This document shows positions 1-4,260 of a stretch of DNA of 9,596 nucleotides, piece after piece. The translations under genes and the position numbers were made by a program. The notes below the pieces were generated by a model. It worked only from the letters and a program-made list of their open reading frames with translations, did not search any database and was not told where the DNA came from. Position 1 is the stretch's first letter. Every line of letters starts with the position of its first letter. The stretch covers positions 1 to 9,596 of the forward strand of contig RZYD01000069.1 of the NCBI GenBank assembly GCA_009930445.1. The letters run 5' to 3'. This stretch comes from Bacteroidia bacterium. GTDB taxonomy: Bacteria > Bacteroidota > Bacteroidia > Bacteroidales > BM520.

Positions 1-2
1 TC

Positions 3-407
3 TATAAAATACAGGGTGGCAATTTTAGCCGGGCCGGAAATGCAAGCAGTGAAGTAAAGAAAATACTCAAACAGTTAAACATTGAGGCACGAATTATCAA
101 ACGTATTGTCGTGGCCTTATACGAAGGAGAGGTAAATATTGTAGCGCATGCGTTTAATGGAGTGATTACCGTTGCTATTGATACAGAGAAAATTACAATT
201 GTCCTTACCGATAATGGGCCAGGCATCCCCGACATCGAAAAAGCCATGGAAAAAGGCTATTCCACGGCATCACCTGCCGTCAGAGAGATGGGATTTGGCG
301 CAGGAATGGGGCTCCCGAACATGAAAAAAAATACCGATGAAATGTATATTACCAGTGAAATAAACAAAGGCACAGTAGTCACACTTATCAATTATTTGTT
401 GCCCTAA
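3..407 (+). CDS. RsbT-like anti-sigma-type ATPase (GHKL fold), 5' partial
   Basis: The frame is open from the first bases of the window, so the N-terminus is missing; 134 residues are visible. The GTG at 111 would make a shorter protein but would remove conserved N-terminal sequence (YKIQGGNFSRAGNASSEVKK), so it is not the start. Visible GHKL ATP-binding motifs are an N-box (YEGEVNIVAHA, visible residues 40-50), a G1 box (DNGPGIP, near codons 68-74) and a G2 box (GAGMGLPNMK). There is no histidine-phosphoacceptor domain, which fits the RsbT/anti-sigma regulatory factor family of small serine kinases. Such a gene commonly heads the cassette found beside HydABC hydrogenases, so its likely role is ATP-dependent signalling to the downstream proteins; that role is inferred. 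A 77-bp gap separates it from the next gene, and no promoter was recognised in that gap, so co-transcription is likely. Confidence 0.82.
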   Translation, partial: YKIQGGNFSRAGNASSEVKKILKQLNIEARIIKRIVVALYEGEVNIVAHAFNGVITVAIDTEKITIVLTDNGPGIPDIEKAMEKGYSTASPAVREMGFGAGMGLPNMKKNTDEMYITSEINKGTVVTLINYLLP

Positions 408-419
408 AAAAAAGGGCAA
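399..419 (+). other. Stem-loop overlapping the stop of the RsbT-like gene
   Basis: TTGCCCT (399-405) and AGGGCAA (413-419) form a perfect 7-bp stem around a 7-base all-A loop, and the TAA stop (405-407) lies at its inner edge. No U-tract follows, so it is a poor intrinsic terminator. It may stabilise or process the mRNA between the first and second genes of the cassette. Confidence 0.4.
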
Positions 420-484
420 GCGATATCGTCAATTAAAATCAGTATATAAAACGATCGTATAAGCCTTAACTAAAAAAACATCCG

Positions 485-1852
485 ATGAACACAAATTCCT
501 TTCATCATGCGTTCCGGGTCGACCAATCGATTTGCGTAGGCTGCACCCATTGTATGCGGGTGTGTCCGACACAAGCCATAAGGGTGAGAAACGGGAAAGC
601 GCAGGTGATGCCGGAACGTTGCATCGACTGTGGCGAATGCTACCGGGTTTGTCCGGTTCATGCTTTTAAAATTAATCAGGACGACCTTTCGGCAATCCGG
701 CAATACACCATCACCGTAGCGTTGCTACCGGCCGTAATGACAGGCCAGTTCCCCGACGAAATCTCCACAGATCAGATCTATCAGGCCATCCATTCCCTGG
801 GGTTCACCCATGTGTTTGAAGTAGAACAATCGGTGGATTTCCTGAAGGAACAAATACAAACATACACCCAACAACACGATAATAAACCCCTTATATCCTC
901 CTTTTGCCCGGCAGTAGTGCGCCTTATACAGGTAAGATTCCCATCGCTTACCGGCCATATCATCCGGATAAAGGCGCCACACGACCTTACTGCTGAACTG
1001 GTAAAAAACGAGCTGAAAGCCAAAGGGTTCAACGAACAGGAAATCGGAATATTTTATATCACCCCCTGCGCAGCTAAAATCGCAGCGGTAAAAAGTCCGG
1101 TGGGTGAAGACAAAAGCGTGATCAATGGGGTTATTAATATGGATAGCTTCTATGACCGCATCATGGCCCAGATAAAAAAAGGAATTGCCCGAAATCCGGC
1201 CATCCAGCGCACCCATCTGACTCCGGCAGCCATCACCTGGAGCCTGACCAACGGGGAAGTACAACATGCCCGGGGAAGAGCATTGGCGATCGACGGAATC
1301 AGAAATGTTAACGACTTCCTCGAAAAAATTGAAAACGAAGAAATTACGGATGTTGACTTTCTTGAGTTACGCGCATGCGACGAAAGCTGCGCCGGAGGAA
1401 TCCTCTGTCATGCCAACCGGTTTCTGACGGCCGAACGCCTCAGATCCCGCGCCGCAGCATCCGCCAAAGAAGACATCGAATACGGACTCACGGGGAAAAA
1501 TAATCCGGAAGCAACTCTTTTTCTTCAAACCAAAATGACAACCGGACCGATCGACCCACGACCAATTAAACTCGACAATGACCTTCCCAACGCACTTAAA
1601 AAGCTGGAACGCATCAGAGAACTTATGTGCTTCATGCCCGGCTTCGATTGCGGAGCCTGCGGTGCACCCGACTGTCATGCACTGGCGGAAGACATTGTAC
1701 AAAAACGTTCGAACATCTCCGACTGTATTTTTATGCAACATACCAGCCTGATCAACCGTGATCATGCACAGCGTATTATTTTTAAGATATGGGGCGAAGA
1801 AGCCCTTAATAAAGACTGTTCAAAGAAAGGAGCAAAAAATGAAGGTAGCTGA
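485..1852 (+). CDS. Putative sensory [FeFe]-hydrogenase-like protein (2x[4Fe-4S], H-cluster domain, C-terminal Fe-S domain)
   Basis: 455 residues. Two ferredoxin-type [4Fe-4S] motifs open the protein (C17, C20, C23, C27 and C46, C49, C52, C56). An H-cluster domain follows, with all four expected cysteines: loop 1 SSFCP (C141), loop 2 TPCAAK (C195) and loop 3 RACDESC (C298, C302). A third Fe-S motif near the C-terminus has C389, C392, C397 and C414 (CGACGAPDC pattern). Compared with catalytic hydrogenases, the proton-relay cysteine before C141 is Phe140, the loop-2 Met is Thr193, the loop-2 Glu is Ala, and the loop-3 Met is Arg296. This pattern resembles the putative sensory groups rather than fast catalysts. 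The usual C-terminal PAS domain of HydS proteins is not visible. The small C-terminal accessory domain of HydA is also absent. No clear Shine-Dalgarno sequence precedes the ATG at 485. A role as an H2 or redox sensor is inferred from context and family. Confidence 0.85.
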   Translation: MNTNSFHHAFRVDQSICVGCTHCMRVCPTQAIRVRNGKAQVMPERCIDCGECYRVCPVHAFKINQDDLSAIRQYTITVALLPAVMTGQFPDEISTDQIYQAIHSLGFTHVFEVEQSVDFLKEQIQTYTQQHDNKPLISSFCPAVVRLIQVRFPSLTGHIIRIKAPHDLTAELVKNELKAKGFNEQEIGIFYITPCAAKIAAVKSPVGEDKSVINGVINMDSFYDRIMAQIKKGIARNPAIQRTHLTPAAITWSLTNGEVQHARGRALAIDGIRNVNDFLEKIENEEITDVDFLELRACDESCAGGILCHANRFLTAERLRSRAAASAKEDIEYGLTGKNNPEATLFLQTKMTTGPIDPRPIKLDNDLPNALKKLERIRELMCFMPGFDCGACGAPDCHALAEDIVQKRSNISDCIFMQHTSLINRDHAQRIIFKIWGEEALNKDCSKKGAKNEGS

Positions 1853-2180
1853 TATTCTGCAATGGGAAACAACTAAACTTCTATGCGGAAAAAATGGAAT
1901 TGAAAACATACTGAGTGACGGATATGTATCGGATCTACTGAGCGATGTAATGGGCAACAGCAAGGAAAATATGGCATGGATTACCATTCAGACACATAAG
2001 AACCTTGCTGCTATTGCATCACTGAAAGAGCTGGCCTGTATTATTATTACCAATAATAACCAGCCGGCTGTCGATCTGATTGAAGCAGCGGAAAACGTAA
2101 ATATCCCGGTTATCACCACAACGATGAACTCATTTGAAACGGCAGGAAAAATATATGCTGCCTTACATTCCAGAACATGA
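1839..2180 (+). CDS. DRTGG-domain protein
   Basis: 113 residues. The start at 1839 is chosen because AAGGAG lies at 1827-1832, six bases upstream, and because MKVADIL is the typical N-terminus of these ~110-residue proteins; an in-frame ATG at 1758 would add 27 residues read out of the preceding gene. The protein shows the conserved GYVSDLLSDVMGN segment (residues 28-40), ITIQTHKNLAAIASL, a hydrophobic strand LACIIITNN and a C-terminal helix ETAGKIYAAL. The literal DRTGG motif is degenerate here. In the family, DRTGG domains occur alone or joined to CBS or phosphotransacetylase domains and are thought to be ligand-binding regulatory modules; no biochemical role is established for the stand-alone form beside hydrogenases. 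The gene overlaps the hydrogenase-like gene by 14 bases and the PHP gene by 4, so translation is probably coupled. Confidence 0.8.
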   Translation: MKVADILQWETTKLLCGKNGIENILSDGYVSDLLSDVMGNSKENMAWITIQTHKNLAAIASLKELACIIITNNNQPAVDLIEAAENVNIPVITTTMNSFETAGKIYAALHSRT

Positions 2181-2956
2181 ATAGCGGTGAAATCCTGCAA
2201 AACTTTTCAGCTGATTTACACCTCCACACCGTGTTAAGTCCTTGCGGAAGCCTTGAGATGAGTCCGGGGAATATTATCCGTGAAGCGGCAAGAAAAGGAT
2301 TGGATATCATTGGGATTACCGACCATAATGCATCCGCAAACTGTCGGGTAACTGCCCGAATAGCAGAGAAATTCGGCATTTTTGTACTTTGTGGAATGGA
2401 GGTCACCACAGTAGAAGAGACCCATGGCCTGGCTTTTTTTGAAAATTTTGATCAACTGGAGACCTTCCAACAACGCATTGATTCTGCGATTTACAAAATA
2501 AAAAACGACCCGGATAAATTTGGTTATCAAGTAATTGTAGATGAAAATGAACAGATAACAGGAGAGATCGACTGGCTTTTGCTTACGGCGACAACGCTGA
2601 CCCTGGATGAGCTGGCAAGTCATGTACACAGCCTGAACGGCCTTTATATTCCCGCACACATCGACCGGTCGATGTACAGCCTCACCAGTCAACTGGGCTT
2701 TATACCGCAGGAACTGGATGCCGACGCCTACGAAGTTTCCCGTTTTTCGTCGCCACAGAAAATTTGTAAACAATTCCCCTATCTGAACGGAAAAACCTTT
2801 ATCCAAAGTTCAGATGCCCATTTTTTAAAAGATATTGGAACCGTACAGACAATTTTCCGTATAAAAAACAGATCGTTTCAGGAGATTAAAAGAGCACTAC
2901 AACAATCACGGGGCCGAAGCACCACTATTTCAAAGCATTATGAAAGAGATCTGTGA
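2177..2956 (+). CDS. PHP-domain putative metal-dependent phosphoesterase
   Basis: 259 residues. The polymerase-and-histidinol-phosphatase fold is shown by the metal-binding motifs in order: DLHLHT (D13, H15, H17), ITDHN (D49, H50), GMEVTT (E75) followed by H83, PAHIDR (H161) and SSDAH (D213, H215). The set is complete, so a working di- or trinuclear metal site is likely. The closest general class is the TrpH-like PHP phosphoesterases, some of which cleave nucleotide 3',5'-bisphosphates or RNA ends, but the substrate here is unknown. The start codon overlaps the DRTGG stop in an ATGA arrangement, and the 3' end overlaps the next gene by 17 bases. Such a PHP gene recurs in HydABC-linked cassettes, which argues for a signalling or RNA-processing role tied to the hydrogenase; that part is inference. 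Confidence 0.85.
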   Translation: MNSGEILQNFSADLHLHTVLSPCGSLEMSPGNIIREAARKGLDIIGITDHNASANCRVTARIAEKFGIFVLCGMEVTTVEETHGLAFFENFDQLETFQQRIDSAIYKIKNDPDKFGYQVIVDENEQITGEIDWLLLTATTLTLDELASHVHSLNGLYIPAHIDRSMYSLTSQLGFIPQELDADAYEVSRFSSPQKICKQFPYLNGKTFIQSSDAHFLKDIGTVQTIFRIKNRSFQEIKRALQQSRGRSTTISKHYERDL

Positions 2957-3488
2957 AAATATTATCGATATTGTCAACAATTCCATTCGGGCAGAAGCCA
3001 ATTTTATCCGCATTGACATTCAGGAAAACGAAGCCCGTGACCTGCTTACACTGGCCATAACCGACAATGGCAAAGGGATGGATCGGGTTACGCTGGATAC
3101 GATAGCTGACCCATTTTATACCACAAAAAAAGGGAAAAAAACCGGCATGGGTACTTCGTTACTCAAATACCATGCAGAGCTTACGGGCGGCCACTTTTTT
3201 ATCAGTAGTGAATCGGGCATTGGTACTCAGGTAATTGCTGAATTCGGGCTCACACATCTCGACCGACAGCCCTTAGGCGACATGACGGGTACGCTGCTGC
3301 TTTTGATAACCAGCCATCCGGAAGTTCACTTCCGCTACAAGCACACCACATCCGAAGGCACATATTTACTCGATACTGAAGAAATAAGGGATGCCCTCGG
3401 CGGAATTGCGCTTAACCAGCGGGAAATACGTAATATTCTAAAAGAGTTGATCACTTCCAATCTTGAAAGCATAGGGATTACGCCATAA
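2940..3488 (+). CDS. GHKL (histidine-kinase-like) ATPase without a phosphoacceptor domain
   Basis: 182 residues. The first half is a compact GHKL nucleotide-binding domain: N-box ENIIDIVNNS (residues 6-15), G1 DNGKGM (42-47), lid-side DPFYTTKKGKKTGMG (57-71) with the G2 glycines, then TGGHFFISSESGIGT. No H-box, receiver, sensor or membrane segment is present, so it cannot be a conventional sensor kinase on its own. The last ~75 residues (from GDMTGTLLLLI) form a separate small domain I cannot assign. It starts inside the end of the PHP gene (17-base overlap), pointing to translational coupling and possibly to stoichiometric assembly with the PHP and DRTGG proteins. It could phosphorylate a partner protein or act as an ATP-driven switch; neither is shown by the sequence. 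It is the last gene of the cassette, followed by a 361-bp intergenic region. Confidence 0.8.
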   Translation: MKEICENIIDIVNNSIRAEANFIRIDIQENEARDLLTLAITDNGKGMDRVTLDTIADPFYTTKKGKKTGMGTSLLKYHAELTGGHFFISSESGIGTQVIAEFGLTHLDRQPLGDMTGTLLLLITSHPEVHFRYKHTTSEGTYLLDTEEIRDALGGIALNQREIRNILKELITSNLESIGITP

Positions 3489-3509
3489 CCCCCTACGATC
3501 CCACAAATA

Positions 3510-3534
3510 AATTCCCCGGCTGGAATTCTTATTT
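3510..3534 (+). terminator. Weak intrinsic terminator candidate after the regulatory cassette
   Basis: AATTCC (3510-3515) and GGAATT (3522-3527) form a 6-bp stem with a 6-base loop, followed by CTTATTT. It lies 21 bases after the stop of the GHKL ATPase gene. The stem is short and AT-rich and the tail is broken by C and A, so termination would be partial at best and some read-through into the hydrogenase operon is possible. Confidence 0.4.
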
Positions 3535-3552
3535 AGACCCCTTCTAAATTTA

Positions 3553-3570
3553 TTGTTATTTCATTAACAA
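3553..3570. promoter_or_regulatory. Candidate Rex-type operator 1
   Basis: TTGTTATTTCATTAACAA has perfect 6-bp inverted arms (TTGTTA/TAACAA) around 6 bases. It differs at one conserved position from the operator form known for Rex repressors in several phyla, TTGTTAANNNNTTAACAA. Rex senses NADH/NAD+ and often controls hydrogenase and fermentation genes. The site lies 23 bases upstream of the -33 box of the hydrogenase promoter. Assignment to Rex is by motif only; no rex gene lies in the window. Confidence 0.55.
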
Positions 3571-3587
3571 TGTGAATTTTTTCACAA
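3570..3587. promoter_or_regulatory. Candidate Rex-type operator 2 (also CRP/FNR-like)
   Basis: The 16-base perfect palindrome TGTGAATTTTTTCACA (3571-3586), taken with one flanking base on each side, matches the Rex form TTGTGAANNNNTTCACAA at all specified positions except the first. It abuts operator 1, sharing base 3570, and ends six bases before the -33 box. The core also equals the CRP half-site pattern TGTGA, 6 bases, TCACA, so a CRP/FNR-family regulator is an alternative. The adjacent Rex-like palindrome and the NAD-linked hydrogenase downstream favour Rex. Confidence 0.55.
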
Positions 3588-3592
3588 AAAAG

Positions 3593-3624
3593 TTTGGAGT
3601 GTAAAAAATTAAGGAATAGTTTTG
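3593..3624 (+). promoter_or_regulatory. Bacteroidota-type promoter of the hydrogenase operon (P1)
   Basis: TTTG at 3593-3596 and TAGTTTTG at 3617-3624 are separated by 20 bases, matching the Bacteroidota housekeeping promoter (TTTG, 19-21 bases, TAnnTTTG) in both boxes. Transcription would begin near 3630, giving an untranslated leader of about 220 bases before the ATG at 3850. The two Rex-like palindromes lie directly upstream. Confidence 0.65.
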
Positions 3625-3644
3625 CATCGGGATTTTGGTTAGAT

Positions 3645-3750
3645 AAAAACTGTTACCGGTGGATTCCGGAAAGCACAAAAATCGATGTAAAAAACAGATG
3701 GCTTGTAGACATAAGGAATTAAATCGAAAAAAATACCGGTAGCAGTTTTT
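3645..3750. repeat. 16-bp inverted repeat with a 74-base spacer in the hydrogenase leader
   Basis: AAAAACTGTTACCGGT (3645-3660) and ACCGGTAGCAGTTTTT (3735-3750) are inverted copies with one mismatch (T3653 against G3742), which would be a U-G wobble in RNA. The full 16-bp stem could therefore form in a transcript from P1. The 3' arm ends in a run of six T. Each arm contains the palindrome ACCGGT, and the spacer contains TTCCGGAA (3664-3671). It could be an attenuator or leader structure, a long-range operator pair, or the ends of a tiny mobile element; no clear target-site duplication flanks it. Confidence 0.6.
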
Positions 3751-3764
3751 TAACATTAATTGCG

Positions 3765-3772
3765 TATATTTG
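3765..3772 (+). promoter_or_regulatory. Second -7 box candidate (P2)
   Basis: TATATTTG matches the Bacteroidota -7 consensus TAnnTTTG exactly. No TTTG lies at the proper distance upstream, only a T-run at 3746-3751 that is too close. If used, transcription would begin near 3779 and leave a leader of about 70 bases. It lies just after the inverted repeat, so it would bypass any attenuation there. Confidence 0.35.
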
Positions 3773-3775
3773 AAA

Positions 3776-3796
3776 AATCAGCCCCTAATCAGCCCC
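3776..3796 (+). repeat. Short tandem direct repeat in the leader
   Basis: AATCAGCCCC occurs at 3776-3785 and again at 3787-3796, an 11-base period. It falls at the expected start of transcription from P2. The C-rich repeat stands out in an AT-rich leader; function is unknown. Confidence 0.5.
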
Positions 3797-3849
3797 CGTA
3801 GCAACGTGCAATAAAAAGAATACGATTCAGAAATCAATAAGGAGAAACA

Positions 3850-4245
3850 ATGGCAAAAATCACATCACTGAACGACCTCCGCAAGATTAAAGACGATCTG
3901 CAGGAGAAAATCCGGCTCAGGGAAAATGCAGAAAGCCCTGACTCATTAGCCCAGATTAAAGTGGGCATGGCTACCAGTGGTATTGCATCCGGAGCCAAAG
4001 AGGTTTTTAACTTTTTAGTGGAAGAACTGCAGAAACGTAACATTAGTGCAGTCGTCACGCAGACTGGCGATATGGGCTACAGCTATGCAGAACCGACCAT
4101 TGAAGTTACCCTCCCGGGCAAGCCGCCCGTCGTTTTTGGTTGGGTAAATATTACGAAAGCAGACGAGATTATCGAAAAATATATCCGTAACGGAGAACTC
4201 GTCGAAGGAATTATTCCGGCAAATTACAAAACTATTGATGAGTAA
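3850..4245 (+). CDS. hndB: HndB-like hydrogenase subunit, thioredoxin-like fold, lacking all Fe-S cysteines
   Basis: 131 residues, close to the ~125 of HndB, the small subunit of Desulfovibrio NADP-reducing hydrogenase and of similar proteins beside HydABC. The start is fixed by AAGGAGA at 3839-3845. An N-terminal helical segment (ITSLNDLRKIKDDLQEKI) precedes the thioredoxin-like ferredoxin domain: KVGMATSGIASGAKEV, VVTQTGDMGYSYAEPTIEV, PVVFGWVNITKADEIIEKYI. Homologues usually bind a [2Fe-2S] cluster with cysteines in the GTCG and TGCxGxC segments. Here the corresponding residues are Ser (ATSG), Asp (TGDMG) and Ser (GYSY), and the protein has no cysteine at all. The fold and surrounding residues are well kept, so it is not a decayed gene. 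It probably serves as a structural or docking subunit; that is inference. It is the first gene of the structural operon, 15 bases before hydB. Confidence 0.8.
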   Translation: MAKITSLNDLRKIKDDLQEKIRLRENAESPDSLAQIKVGMATSGIASGAKEVFNFLVEELQKRNISAVVTQTGDMGYSYAEPTIEVTLPGKPPVVFGWVNITKADEIIEKYIRNGELVEGIIPANYKTIDE

Positions 4246-4260
4246 ATAAGGAGAAAAAGT

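Noticed and set aside
111..407. GTG at 111 as the start of the RsbT-like gene
   Set aside because: The frame is open to the first bases of the window and the upstream codons encode family-like sequence, so the gene is truncated by the window edge.
725..1267. 180-residue minus-strand open frame
   Set aside because: It lies wholly opposite the H-cluster domain of the sensory hydrogenase and shows no recognisable domain; it is a shadow of the real gene.
1758..2180. Longer DRTGG protein starting at 1758
   Set aside because: The extra 27 residues come from reading the hydrogenase-like gene out of frame, while the ATG at 1839 has AAGGAG six bases upstream and gives the usual family length.
2234..2806. 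190-residue minus-strand open frame
   Set aside because: It is antisense to the PHP gene, whose metal motifs are complete, and has no family features of its own.
3571..3586. CRP-type operator as the primary call
   Set aside because: The core fits TGTGA-N6-TCACA, but the adjoining second palindrome fits Rex and not CRP, and the downstream enzyme is NAD-linked; CRP/FNR is retained only as an alternative.
3698..3742. Possible 14-codon leader peptide (MACRHKELNRKKYR) in the hydrogenase leader
   Set aside because: No Shine-Dalgarno sequence precedes it and it has no regulatory run of codons; chance is a sufficient explanation for an ORF this short.
3645..3750. Miniature inverted-repeat transposable element
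   Set aside because: The arms suit a MITE, but no target-site duplication is visible and the unit is only 106 bp; kept as an alternative under the repeat entry, not as a call.
3556..3756. 66-residue minus-strand open frame in the intergenic region
   Set aside because: It crosses the promoter, the palindromes and the inverted repeat, has low-complexity content and no ribosome-binding site.
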